Positions 35,657 to 45,484 of a stretch of DNA of 64,000 bases are shown here, one piece after another (the first letter of the stretch is position 1; each line of letters begins with the position of its first letter). This DNA is from CAYVQE01 sp964633205. Lineage in GTDB: Bacteria > Myxococcota > B64-G9. The stretch is taken from positions 1 to 64,000 of the forward strand of contig CAZWFN010000011.1 in assembly GCA_964633205.1 (NCBI GenBank). Reading direction: 5' to 3'. The position numbers and the translations under genes are program-made. The notes under the pieces were generated by a model that saw only the letters and a list, made by a program, of their open reading frames with translations, ran no database searches and had not been told where the DNA came from.

Positions 35657-36679
35657 CTAGGGAACGGTTTCCAGCAGCCACTCGGCGCCGGCCGGGCGAA
35701 AGCCCAGCCCGGTGGCCGCCGCCGGCGGCGCGGCCTCGCGGCCGATGCCGGCCGGCCAGCGGCTGGTGACCAGGTCGATGCCGCTCTCGGCCAGCTGGCA
35801 CAATACCCGCTGCAGCAGCGCGGTCAGGGGATCGAAGGCCCGGCAGGGTCCCTTGGTCTGCACCGGCGCCAGGCTGGCGGCGCCGCGGCCGGTCAGCCGT
35901 TGCACCCGGTGGTCGCGCTGGGCGAAGACCAGGCCGGCCACCCGGCCGTCGCGCACGGCCAGCCAGCCCTGGCGCTCGGGATCGGCGATGCAGCACTCCA
36001 GCCAGGCGCGCCAGGCGGCGCGCAACCAGCCCGGCGAACGCCGGCCAGGGACCAGCGCGGGGTGGGCGGCCGGCCGGCGGGCCAGCAGATCGGCCGCCGG
36101 CTCGATCCACTCCGGGCCCAGCGGTAGCACCGGAGCCCGGGGATGGGGGCGGGCCCGGCCGGGCTCGGCCACGGCCAGCAGGTCGCGGCCCACGGTGTCG
36201 AAGCCGCTGCGGCGCAGGGCGTGGAAGACGCGCACGTCGTCGAGCGGGATGCGGGCGTAGATGCGGTCGGCCTGCGGCCGGATGGCGGCCACCGTGCGGG
36301 CCACCAGGGCGTCGCTGGCGCCGGGGGGCGCTTCGGCGGCCACCAGCGTCTCGAGGCGCCAGGCGCGCTCGTCCAGAGCCTGTTGCAGCGGGGCGGTGGT
36401 GGCCGCCGCGCACAGGCCCTGCAGCGTGCCGCCACAGTAGAGCACCTGCAGGCTGGTGCCCGGCATGAACAGCCGGCGCACGCGTTCGGCGGCCAGGGCC
36501 GGCGCGGCGATGCCCAGCGCTTGTAGCCAGGGCCGCGGGTGCGGGTCGCGCAGCAGCAGCGCGTGCAGGGCCGCGATCAGCCCAGCGGCCGGCGAAGAGA
36601 CGCTGCAGATGCGGTCGTTCAGCCTCGGAACGGAGGGGCTGCGAGGCGATGCGGCCGGGACGCAGGCGAACAGCGACAT
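35657..36679 (-). CDS. Hypothetical protein, possibly GNAT-like
   Basis: The 340-residue protein has no signal peptide. Its C-terminal half (about 225-335) has strand/helix text typical of GNAT acyltransferases (GWLAVRDGRVAGLVFAQRD, then TALLQRVLCQLAESGIDLVTSRW, then GLGFRP). The N-terminal half may be a second, degenerate copy (FHALRRSGFDTVGRDLLAV). No clear acetyl-CoA loop (QxxGxG/A) is visible, so activity is uncertain. It lies 35 bases upstream of, and on the strand opposite in order to, no partner that explains its role; the sigma-54 regulator gene ends the adjacent transcript. Confidence 0.5.
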   Translation of the reverse strand: MSLFACVPAASPRSPSVPRLNDRICSVSSPAAGLIAALHALLLRDPHPRPWLQALGIAAPALAAERVRRLFMPGTSLQVLYCGGTLQGLCAAATTAPLQQALDERAWRLETLVAAEAPPGASDALVARTVAAIRPQADRIYARIPLDDVRVFHALRRSGFDTVGRDLLAVAEPGRARPHPRAPVLPLGPEWIEPAADLLARRPAAHPALVPGRRSPGWLRAAWRAWLECCIADPERQGWLAVRDGRVAGLVFAQRDHRVQRLTGRGAASLAPVQTKGPCRAFDPLTALLQRVLCQLAESGIDLVTSRWPAGIGREAAPPAAATGLGFRPAGAEWLLETVP

Positions 36680-36714
36680 GGGATGCCCCCCGATTCTCGC
36701 GCCATGGCGCGGGC

Positions 36715-38092
<1,378 letters not shown>

Positions 38093-38103
<11 letters not shown>

Positions 38104-39027
38104 TGCCACCTCCCGGCAAGATGACGTCGGCCCGGGTACCCGCACCGGGCCGGCTGTCGATTTCCAGCAATCCATCCATGGCGGCGGTCAGCCGCCGCGC
38201 CAGCACCAGCCCCAGGCCGGTGCCGTAGGGCTTGGTGGTGAAGAAGGGCTCGAAGATCGAGCCCCGGTCGCGCTCGGCGATGCCGCGGCCGTTGTCCTCG
38301 ACCCGGATGCGCACCTCGTCGCCGCTGGGCACGGCCGACAGGCCCACCCGCGGCTGCTCGCGCTCGGCCACCGCCTCGTAGGCGTTGGCCAGCAGGTTGA
38401 GCAGCACCTGCTGCAGCGCCCGCGGATCGGCGCGGCAGCGCTCGGCTCCGGCCGTCACCCGGGTCTCCAGGCCGATGCCCTGAGCGGCCAGGTCCCCGCC
38501 GGCCATGGTGGCCAGCCGCTCCAGGAAGGGTTCCAGCTCCAGCGGGCCGATGCGTGGATGCTCGTACATGTTGAAGCTCTTGAGCGTCTGCAGCAGGTAG
38601 CTCACCCGCTCCAGCTGCGCCAGGGCGCGGTCGATGTAGTCGACCTGCTTGTCGGCCGGCCAGGACCCGATCTTGTCGCGCAGCAGCTCCAGCGCCGAGC
38701 GGCAGGAGTTGATGGGGTTGCCGATCTCGTGGCGCAGCCCGGTAAACACGTACATCAGGCTGTTGCTGTAGGCCGCGGTCTGGGCGGCCGTCTCCAGCCG
38801 CGCCCGCTCGGTCACGTCGAGCTCCAGGTAGACGTAGCCCAGCATGCAGCCGTCCGGCGCATGGACCGACGAGATCGAGCACTCCACCCGGTACAGCCCG
38901 CCCTGCTTGTGGCGGTGGACCAGCCGGCCGCTCCAGCGGCCCTGTCGTTCGAGGCTTTGGCGGATCTCGGCTTGGGGGATGCCGCCGTCGCCGTCGTGGT
39001 CGAGCGCGGCCAGATCGCGGCCGATCA
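38093..39027 (-). CDS. PAS-domain sensor histidine kinase, 5' end lost in assembly gap
   Basis: About 311 residues remain. They hold the end of a PAS/PAC domain (LGYVYLELDVTERARLE), the phospho-acceptor His in GLRHEIGNPIN, and an ATPase domain with QVLLNLLANAYEAV, DNGRGIAE and GTGLGLVLA. The N-terminus lies in or beyond the run of 100 Ns, and the apparent start at 39163 reads through the gap, so it is not trusted. It resembles the kinase at 27611-28729 and is the partner of the overlapping sigma-54 response regulator. Confidence 0.9.
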
Positions 39028-39127
39028 NNNNNNNNNNNNNNNNNNNNNNNNNNNNNNNNNNNNNNNNNNNNNNNNNNNNNNNNNNNNNNNNNNNNNNNNN
39101 NNNNNNNNNNNNNNNNNNNNNNNNNNN
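39028..39127. other. Assembly gap (100 Ns)
   Basis: A run of exactly 100 N, the conventional filler for a gap of unknown size, interrupts the 5' part of the histidine kinase gene. Confidence 0.99.
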
Positions 39128-39278
39128 ACCCCATCGTCCCGGACCGCTCGATTCGCTTTGCAAGCCGGGCGAATGGCGGCCCGGAGCCGACGATCGCGGG
39201 CCGGCTGCGCCGCGGTGCGGCCTGCTGGGTCAACAAGCACCCGAAATCTTGATCGATTCTATTTCGTGCCGGGCTACC

Positions 39279-39311
39279 GGGGCGCCGGCGGCCTCAGGCG
39301 GCCGGCGCCCC
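39279..39311. terminator. Long GC hairpin, possible terminator
   Basis: Arms 39279-39293 and 39297-39311 pair over 15 positions with one mismatch and a TCA loop (GGGGCGCCGGC...GCCGGCGCCCC). It sits between the kinase remnant and the BON-gene promoters, insulating the next transcript. No T-run is present. The surrounding 39128-39641 region has no convincing gene. Confidence 0.5.
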
Positions 39312-39317
39312 GGGCCC

Positions 39318-39333
39318 TGGCATCGGATTTGCT
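39318..39333 (+). promoter_or_regulatory. Sigma-54 promoter upstream of the BON/HAD genes
   Basis: TGGCAT (39318-39323), 5 bases, TTGCT (39329-39333) matches the consensus. The predicted start near 39344 leaves about 300 bases before the BON gene, an unusually long leader that could hide a small RNA or peptide. Confidence 0.7.
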
Positions 39334-39438
39334 GTAGCTTGTGTTCGAGCCTGCAAGCAGCCCATCGATCCCTGGCGGTCGATCGATCGGCAGCGCGGCC
39401 CGGCTCGCGTGCAAAGGGGCAGAGCGGCATATGGACAC

Positions 39439-39467
39439 TTGTCAAATCGGGTTTGAATGCATATCAT
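39439..39467 (+). promoter_or_regulatory. Sigma-70-type promoter for the BON/HAD genes
   Basis: TTGTCA (39439-39444, 5/6), 17 bases, TATCAT (39462-39467, 5/6), in a local AT-rich patch 175 bases before the BON gene. With the upstream sigma-54 site this gives two stacked promoters of different type. Confidence 0.6.
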
Positions 39468-39641
39468 TGATCAAACAGGAGAGCCAGGACGTGTCCCGGA
39501 GCCGGCACTGTATCCCGCGGGGGCGGGCCGGCAGCGGGACGGGGCGGGGCATCGCGCCGGTGGCTGCGGGCAGCCGATGGCGGGACGCCCGCTGGGATTC
39601 CGGGAACCCGGGTGGGTAAACCATAGCAGGAGGTTGTCGAG

Positions 39642-39941
39642 ATGGAGGATCGAAGCGATCGCGAACAGGTGGGGGAGCCGAGTACCGACACCGGCGGGGA
39701 GCTGCGCCGGCAGTTCATCCGCCGCTGGCAGGATCTGATCGGGCAGCGGCGCATCGAGCCGAGCGCCGAGGTGGACGTCGAGCAGCAGGGACGCTGGCTG
39801 GTGCTGGAGGGCAAGGTGCCGACCCACGGCCAGAAGGCCCGCTTGATCGAGGCGGTGCCCGAGGTGGACGGGGCCGCCTGGGTGATCGACAAGCTGCGGG
39901 TCTCCCGCGGGGTGTCGGCCTACTTGCAATCCAAGGAGTGA
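39642..39941 (+). CDS. Single-BON-domain protein
   Basis: A 99-residue soluble protein. A short charged N-terminus is followed by one BON domain (VDVEQQGRWLVLEGKV, then ARLIEAVPEVDGAAWVIDKLRV). There is no signal peptide, unlike the six-BON proteins at 18058-21231. It may work in the cytoplasm like potassium-binding Kbp, but no LysM domain is present. AGGAGG lies eight bases before the ATG. The HAD phosphatase gene starts four bases after its stop. Confidence 0.8.
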   Translation: MEDRSDREQVGEPSTDTGGELRRQFIRRWQDLIGQRRIEPSAEVDVEQQGRWLVLEGKVPTHGQKARLIEAVPEVDGAAWVIDKLRVSRGVSAYLQSKE

Positions 39942-39945
39942 GCCC

Positions 39946-40722
39946 ATGCGGGCCGAGTTCCCAGAACAGGTCGGCCAGGATGATCTGCGGCTGCTGGTCT
40001 GCGACATCGACGGCACGCTGCTAAACGAGGGCGAGCCCACCGCCGGGCTGACCAGCCTGCGGCTGCTGCTCGACGCTTACGGCGAGGCCATCCGGATGGT
40101 CTACGCCACCGGCCGCTCCTACGGCTCGACCCGGCGGCTGGTGGACGAGGGCATCCTGCCGCAGCCGGCGGCGGTGGCCGCCTTCGTCGGCACCGAGCTG
40201 TGGCTGCCGCCCTGGAAGGCGCCCGATCCAACTTACGAACGCACTCTGGTCGCCGGCTGGGACCGCGAGCGGGTGGGCCGGGTGATGGCCGGCTTCGACG
40301 ACCTGGAGCCGCAGCCCGACGAGTTCCAGACCCCGCTCAAGGCCAGCTACTACCTGCGCGACCCAGAGCGTATCGAAGAGGTGGCCGAAGCGCTGCGCCG
40401 CGCCGGGCTGCGTTTCCGGCTGGTCTACTCCGGTGGTGAGCTTTTCGACGTGTTGCCGGCCGAGGCCGGCAAGCGCCGCGCCATCGAGCACCTGCAACGC
40501 CGCTGGGGGGTGAAGCGCACCCGGGTGCTGGCCGCCGGCGACTCGGGCAACGACCTCGACATGCTCAGCGACCCGCGCTACCTGGCCGTGGCGGTGGGCA
40601 ACGCCGAGGCCGAGCTGCAGAAGCTCAACGGCGACACCCGGGTCTACGTGGCCGACCTGCCCCACGCGGCCGGCGTGCTCGAGGGGGTGGAGCGCTACGA
40701 TTTCTTCGATTCGGAGCTTTGA
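39946..40722 (+). CDS. HAD-family (type IIB) sugar-phosphate phosphatase
   Basis: The 258-residue enzyme shows the HAD motifs: nucleophile DIDGT (near 20), motif II Thr in YATGRS, Lys in LKASYY and the metal site GDSGNDLDML (about 200). The type-IIB cap and overall text resemble sucrose-phosphate phosphatase and mannosyl-3-phosphoglycerate phosphatase. It probably releases phosphate from a sugar phosphate, perhaps for a compatible solute. It is coupled to the BON gene. Its last 28 bases overlap the convergent symporter gene. Confidence 0.86.
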   Translation: MRAEFPEQVGQDDLRLLVCDIDGTLLNEGEPTAGLTSLRLLLDAYGEAIRMVYATGRSYGSTRRLVDEGILPQPAAVAAFVGTELWLPPWKAPDPTYERTLVAGWDRERVGRVMAGFDDLEPQPDEFQTPLKASYYLRDPERIEEVAEALRRAGLRFRLVYSGGELFDVLPAEAGKRRAIEHLQRRWGVKRTRVLAAGDSGNDLDMLSDPRYLAVAVGNAEAELQKLNGDTRVYVADLPHAAGVLEGVERYDFFDSEL

Positions 40723-42230
40723 TCGCCGGCCGCCGGCTCGGGTCCCGGTAGCGGCGGTTTGGCCTCGGCCGGCGGGGCCGGCCGGATCAGGGTGACCACC
40801 ACGGCCGCGCCCATGGCCACGGCGAAGGTCAGCGCCCGGGCGGTCAGGGTCTGTTCCAGGTCCAGCGCCCATTCGTGCCGGCCGATCAGCTCCATCAGGT
40901 CGGGCCAGGCGATCCAGATCACGGTGGTGACGATGCCGGCCAGCAGGGCGGTGACCAGCCCGGCCGAGCCGAAGCGCTTCCAGTAGAAGCTCAGCAGGAT
41001 GGCCGGGGCGAAGGAGCAACCGATGCCGGCCCAGGCGTAGGAGACGATGGTGTAGATCAGATCCGAGGTGGTCAGCGCCAGCATCAGCCCCAGGGTGCCG
41101 ATGATCAGGGTGGTGGCCCGGGAGATCAGCAGCAGGGTGCGGTCGCGGGCCTGGCCGCGGCGGATGATGCCCTGGTAGACGTCCTGGCTGATCGACGACG
41201 AGGCCACCAGCAGCATGCTCTGGGCGGTCGAGATCATGGCCGCCACCGCGCCGGCCAGCAGGATGGCGGCCAGCCAGCCCGGGAACAGCTCGTTGAGCAC
41301 GTGGGGCAGGATCATCTCGCTGTCGGGCACCGCGTCGGGGCCGAACAGGGCCAGCGCGCACAGGCCGATCAGGGCCACCCCGGTGTAGGCCAGCACGGTC
41401 CAGACCACCGCGATGTTGCGCCCGATGCGCACGTTGCGCTCATCGCGCATGCCCATGAAGCGGGCGTTGAGCTGCGGCTGGCCGCCCAGGTAGCCGAAGA
41501 ACCAGGCCAGGTTGTTGAAGATCAGCAAGCCGGAGGCGAAGCCGGTGGCCCCGCCGGTCAGCGAGCCCATGCCCTCGCCGGCCTGGCTCAGCGCCCCGGC
41601 GATGGAGACCTGGTCGTTGCCGGCCACCATGATCAGCATGATGATGGGCGTGACCACCAGGGTGGTGATCATCAGCAGCGACTGCAGGGTGTCGACCGCC
41701 ACCACGCTGACGAAGCCGCCCAGGGTGGCGTAAAGCAGGATCACGGCCGCGGCCAGCAGCTGGCTGTAGGCCGGATCCAGGCCGAAGGTCTCGAAGATGG
41801 TCTTGCCGGCGCCGGCGAACTGGGCGCCGACGTAGAAGACGAAGAAGAAGGTGATGATCAAAGTCGACAGGGCGCGGATGGTGGCCGCCCGCCGCGGGTA
41901 GCGGGCGGCGAAGTACTCGGGCATGGTCAGCGCGCCGGTGGCGGCCGCCTCGGCGCGAAAGCGGCGGGCCAGCACGATCCAGGCGGTGCAGATGCCCAGC
42001 GTACAGCCCACCCCGATCCAGATGGCGCTCAGGCCGCTGGCGTAGACGAAGCCGGTGAAGCCCAGCAACAGCCAGGCCGACTCGCCGGTGGCCCGCTCGC
42101 TCAGCGCCAACATCCAGCCGGGCAGCTTGGAGCCGCCGAGCACGAAGTCGGACTGGGACTTGGTCTTGTAGGCCTGCCACAGGCCGAGGCCCACGGTCAG
42201 CGCCAGGTAGCCCACGAAGATGGGGATCAT
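40695..42230 (-). CDS. Sodium/solute symporter (SSS family, PutP-like)
   Basis: The 511-residue membrane protein has about 13 helices. It starts IPIFVGYLALTVGLG and carries SSS-family marks such as DFVLGGSKLPGW, the SERATGESAW stretch matching the PutP ASDMSGW/S region, and GGFVSVVAVDTLQ. It imports a substrate, probably proline or a related amino or organic acid, with Na+. ATG 42230 follows GGGAGGG. The longer ORF start lies in the divergent promoter region. Its 3' end overlaps the HAD gene. Confidence 0.88.
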   Translation of the reverse strand: MIPIFVGYLALTVGLGLWQAYKTKSQSDFVLGGSKLPGWMLALSERATGESAWLLLGFTGFVYASGLSAIWIGVGCTLGICTAWIVLARRFRAEAAATGALTMPEYFAARYPRRAATIRALSTLIITFFFVFYVGAQFAGAGKTIFETFGLDPAYSQLLAAAVILLYATLGGFVSVVAVDTLQSLLMITTLVVTPIIMLIMVAGNDQVSIAGALSQAGEGMGSLTGGATGFASGLLIFNNLAWFFGYLGGQPQLNARFMGMRDERNVRIGRNIAVVWTVLAYTGVALIGLCALALFGPDAVPDSEMILPHVLNELFPGWLAAILLAGAVAAMISTAQSMLLVASSSISQDVYQGIIRRGQARDRTLLLISRATTLIIGTLGLMLALTTSDLIYTIVSYAWAGIGCSFAPAILLSFYWKRFGSAGLVTALLAGIVTTVIWIAWPDLMELIGRHEWALDLEQTLTARALTFAVAMGAAVVVTLIRPAPPAEAKPPLPGPEPAAGDQSSESKKS

Positions 42231-42397
42231 GGTGGCTCGCCCTCCCGTGATCGGTTCGACGTCGCCTCGTTCGGCCGTACTGTAGCGCCGGCGGGCGCCG
42301 GCGGACAAGACCGGACCCGGTGATCTTGGCTTCGGTGTCACCGGGCTGCTATCTATTGGGCTGAGAGAGACGGGGAACGCTGGAGGATGGCTGCAGC

Positions 42398-43339
42398 ATG
42401 GATGAGCGGACGCTGGAGCTGGAGTCCAACCCGCCGGGCCGGCGGCTGGCCGCGGGCGAGCTGTGGCCGCGGGTGGCCGCGGTGGCCCGGCAAGCCCTGG
42501 ATAGCGGGGCGCTGCAGCCGATCGACACCGAGCAGCTGACCGTGGCCGACGGCGGGGTGGACTTCGCGGTGCGGGTGGTGGCCGGCCTGCGGCGCAAGGA
42601 CGAGGCCGCCCGGCGGTTGGCCGCCGCGGGCCGGGACGATCGCAATCCCTTTTTGCCCTGTGACCCGGCGCTGACCGTGGGCGACGTGGGCGCCGGCCAC
42701 ATCGCCGTGCTGAACAAGTACCGGGTGCTGGCCGATCACGTGCTGCTGGTCACCCGGGCCTTCGAGCAGCAGCGGGTGCTGTTGGGCGCGGCCGACTTCG
42801 CGGCCGCCTGGTGGTGTCTGCGCGAGGGCGACGGCCTGGTGTTCTACAACGGCGGGCAGGCGGCCGGCGCCAGCCAGCCGCACAAGCACCTGCAGCTGGT
42901 GCCGCTGCCGCTGGCAGCGTCAGGCCCCGGCCTGCCGATCGCGCCGCTGCTGGCGCCCTGGAGGCCTTCGGCCGAGCCCGGCACCAGCCCGCGGCTGCCC
43001 TTCGCCCACGCCCTGGCCGCCAGCGACGATCTGTTCGCCCGGGCCGCCGCCGACCCGGCCGCCGCCGGCGCCGCCTGCGCCCGGCGCTTCGACGCGCTGC
43101 GGGCCGCGGTGGGCCTGGAAGCGCTGGCAGGCCGGCGCCAGTCCAGGCCCTACAACTTGCTGCTGACCCGCCGCCTCATGTTGCTGGTGCCCCGCGGCCG
43201 TGAGGATGTGGCCGGCATCTCCATCAACGCCCTGGGCTACGCCGGCTCGCTGCTGCTGCGCCGCCGCGCCCAGCTGGCCGGGCTCGAGCGCATCGGGCCG
43301 CTGGAGCTGTTGCGCCGCGCAGCCCGCACCGAGCCCTGA
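42398..43339 (+). CDS. Ap4A phosphorylase / ATP adenylyltransferase-like protein
   Basis: The 313-residue HIT-superfamily enzyme has the catalytic motif HKHLQ in GASQPHKHLQLVPLP (HxHxQ, nucleophilic His, near 160). It also has the Apa2-type NPFLPCDP, VLNKYRVLADHVLLVTR and NLLLTRRLMLLVPR segments. It splits diadenosine tetraphosphate into ATP and ADP using phosphate, removing a stress alarmone. GGAGG lies upstream of the ATG. The leader 42231-42397 contains only a weak promoter-like TTGGCT-N18-TATCTA. Confidence 0.88.
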   Translation: MDERTLELESNPPGRRLAAGELWPRVAAVARQALDSGALQPIDTEQLTVADGGVDFAVRVVAGLRRKDEAARRLAAAGRDDRNPFLPCDPALTVGDVGAGHIAVLNKYRVLADHVLLVTRAFEQQRVLLGAADFAAAWWCLREGDGLVFYNGGQAAGASQPHKHLQLVPLPLAASGPGLPIAPLLAPWRPSAEPGTSPRLPFAHALAASDDLFARAAADPAAAGAACARRFDALRAAVGLEALAGRRQSRPYNLLLTRRLMLLVPRGREDVAGISINALGYAGSLLLRRRAQLAGLERIGPLELLRRAARTEP

Positions 43340-43377
43340 GCCGAAGCTCCTTGGCGACCGGTCGCGCCGGGGCGTGG

Positions 43378-44028
43378 TCAGCCGGCGGCCGGCGCTGCGC
43401 CCGGCTGCAGCACGGCCCGGGCCGGGGCGCCGTCGGCGGCGGGCAGCGGCAGCGGCAGGCACCACAGCCGGTAGTCGCCGGCCGGCGCGGCCGACAGGTC
43501 GAGCGACTCCAGCACGGCCACCGGCGGTGCAGCCCCGAGCAGGGCGCGGTGGACGGCCAGGCCGCTGTGGCCGGCATCCTCGATGCTCAGCGCGTCGATG
43601 CCCACCAGCCGCACCCCGTGGTCGAGCAGCAGCGCGGCGGCCGACGGCGCCAGCCGGGCTCCGGCGGCCAGCGCGGGCGGGCCGTCGGCGGTGCGCAGCA
43701 GCAAGCGGCTGGCGCCGGCCAGCGGCTGGTCGGCCAGCGCGGCCGCCTGCAGCAGCGGCCCGCGGCCGCGCAGATCCAGCACCCGGGCCGGGCCGCAGAG
43801 CTGCTCCAGGTCGAAGACCGCGACCCCGGCGCCGCCGGCCAGCACGTGGCACGGCGCATCGAGGTGGGTTCCGGTGTGGCTGCCCAGCTGCAGCCGGCTG
43901 AGCCGCACACTGGCGGCGTCGTCCGCCCGCAGCTCGGCCGCCGGGACCATGGCGAAGGCCGGGTCGCCGGGATAGACCGGCACGGCCGGGCTCAGCGGGA
44001 CCGAGATGTCGATCAACGCGGCGTCCAT
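43378..44028 (-). CDS. Cyclase / kynurenine-formamidase-like metal hydrolase
   Basis: The 216-residue enzyme has the metal-binding motif of the cyclase (KynB) family in SHTGTHLDAPCH (HxGTHxDxP, about 50). It starts with LIDISVPLSPAVPVYPGDP and has GIDALSIED later. Family members hydrolyse N-formylkynurenine or other amides and lactones; tryptophan catabolism genes are not adjacent, so the substrate is open. GGGAG precedes the ATG. It is the last gene of a minus operon and overlaps the preceding cysteine-rich gene by 16 bases. Confidence 0.83.
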   Translation of the reverse strand: MDAALIDISVPLSPAVPVYPGDPAFAMVPAAELRADDAASVRLSRLQLGSHTGTHLDAPCHVLAGGAGVAVFDLEQLCGPARVLDLRGRGPLLQAAALADQPLAGASRLLLRTADGPPALAAGARLAPSAAALLLDHGVRLVGIDALSIEDAGHSGLAVHRALLGAAPPVAVLESLDLSAAPAGDYRLWCLPLPLPAADGAPARAVLQPGAAPAAG

Positions 44029-44840
44029 GGGCTCGCTCCCGCGGCCAGCAGGCGCTCGCCTGTGCGCCGCGCCTCGGCCATGGCGTCGAAGATGCGCTCG
44101 CGGTCCAGCGGGCAGTTGCGAAAGCGGGCCATGGCCGCCAGCCAGGGCTCGACCAGCGCCGCCGGCCGGCTGCGGCGCAACCAGTCTTGCAGCTCGTCGC
44201 ACAGGGTACCGCAGCAGGCCGGCGACTTGAACAGCCGCAGCGCACAGCCGCAGTCGGTGTGGTAGCGGCAGTCGATCTCGATCATCGGCGGCTGCCAGCC
44301 GGCCGCCAGGGCTTCCATCTCCTGCAGCTCGAGCATGCGCTCGGGCACCACGCCCATGTCGTAGCCCAGCACGCTGCAGCAGCCCACCGGTGCCCGGCTG
44401 CAACTCTCGGCGCAGTAGGGTTTGGTCAGCGCGTCCTGCAGCCGCTCGAGCCGCTCAACCGCCAGGGCGTACTCCAGCAGCAGCCGGCGCATGTCCCAGG
44501 GCGGCCAGGGCTGGTGGTGGTCGGCGTAATGGCTGCGCTGGTGGCGCGGGATGAACAGGATCTCGGCCAGGTCGGCCACCAGCTGGGCCGCCGGCCGGCC
44601 GGCGGTGCCGCCCAGCGCCGCCAGCAAAAAGGCCCGCGGCCCGCGGTGGGCCTCGAGCGCGGCGGCCAGGCGAGCCTGCAGACCGGGCCAGTCGGCGGGC
44701 AGGTCCGCCGGCAGGGCCAGCGCCGGGCCGAACAGCGCGCCCAGCGCGGCCGCGAGCTGCCGGGCGTACGCCAGCCGTTGCGGCCGCGGCCAGCCGTCGA
44801 AGCGTCCGGCGATGACCGGGCTGTCGACAGTGTGGTTCAT
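44013..44840 (-). CDS. Cysteine-rich protein of unknown function
   Basis: The 275-residue soluble protein was not recognised. After an alanine-rich helical half, it has two cysteine clusters: CAESCSRAPVGCC (about 155) and DCRYHTDCGCALRLFKSPAC followed by CGTLC (about 205-230). The set of about eleven cysteines could hold an Fe-S cluster or zinc. A NCPLDRERI motif comes near the end. It starts five bases after the START-like gene and overlaps the cyclase gene, so all three are probably translated together. Confidence 0.7.
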   Translation of the reverse strand: MNHTVDSPVIAGRFDGWPRPQRLAYARQLAAALGALFGPALALPADLPADWPGLQARLAAALEAHRGPRAFLLAALGGTAGRPAAQLVADLAEILFIPRHQRSHYADHHQPWPPWDMRRLLLEYALAVERLERLQDALTKPYCAESCSRAPVGCCSVLGYDMGVVPERMLELQEMEALAAGWQPPMIEIDCRYHTDCGCALRLFKSPACCGTLCDELQDWLRRSRPAALVEPWLAAMARFRNCPLDRERIFDAMAEARRTGERLLAAGASPWTPR

Positions 44841-44845
44841 GGTGT

Positions 44846-45475
44846 TCAGGTCGCCGGCCGTTCGGCGAGCTGGCGCGCGGCCTGGGCCACGCTGACCGCG
44901 CTGCCGGCGTGGATGCCCCACTCGATCTCGGGATGGTGGCGGATGAAGATGTTGGCCAGCCAGCCCAGGGACTGGGGGTCGAAGTCGACCCGGCACAGCA
45001 GCAGGCTGTGGCCGGCGTCGACCGCGGCCAGCTCCAGCCGGATCAGCAGGTCGCGCACCTTTCCGGCCAGGTAGCGCAGCTCCAGCCAGCGGCCCTCGGC
45101 CCTCTCGATCGAGGCGGTGAAGTCGAAGCGGGTGGAGAAGATGGCGATTTTGAATCGCAGCCGCACCAGCACCCGCTCGGGTTGGCCGTGCTCGGCCGGC
45201 AGGCGGTGCAGCGACTCGACCATCTCGATCAGCTGCGGCAGCGCGCCCAGGTCGCGCAGGCCCGACCAGATGCGCTCCACCGGGGCGGCCGCACCCAGCA
45301 GGCAGGTGGCCCCGCGCGGCCGGTTGCGGGCATCGGTGCGGATGCGCACCAGCGGCCCGCGGCCGGCCAGCGCGGCCAGCTCGGCCGCCGGTATGCCTTC
45401 GAGGCGGGTGAAGGGCTCCATCGCTTCCATGGCCGGGCATTCTAGCAGCGCCGCCCGGCCGGCACCAGCGAGCAT
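44846..45475 (-). CDS. START/SRPBCC-like lipid-binding-fold protein
   Basis: A 209-residue soluble protein. From about residue 60 it has SRPBCC-type text (APVERIWSGLRDLGALPQLIEMVESL, then LRFKIAIFSTRFDFTASIER and a long C-terminal helix). Such folds bind hydrophobic ligands or act as cyclases. ATG 45475 has GAGGA upstream inside the end of the amidohydrolase gene; ATG 45430 is an alternative without a clear site. The ligand is unknown. Confidence 0.65.
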   Translation of the reverse strand: MLAGAGRAALLECPAMEAMEPFTRLEGIPAAELAALAGRGPLVRIRTDARNRPRGATCLLGAAAPVERIWSGLRDLGALPQLIEMVESLHRLPAEHGQPERVLVRLRFKIAIFSTRFDFTASIERAEGRWLELRYLAGKVRDLLIRLELAAVDAGHSLLLCRVDFDPQSLGWLANIFIRHHPEIEWGIHAGSAVSVAQAARQLAERPAT

Positions 45476-45484
45476 TGTCGTTCC

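Noticed and set aside
39341..39619. 92-codon ORF in the BON leader
   Set aside because: No ribosome site, and composition like other spurious ORFs; a small peptide cannot be excluded but is not supported.
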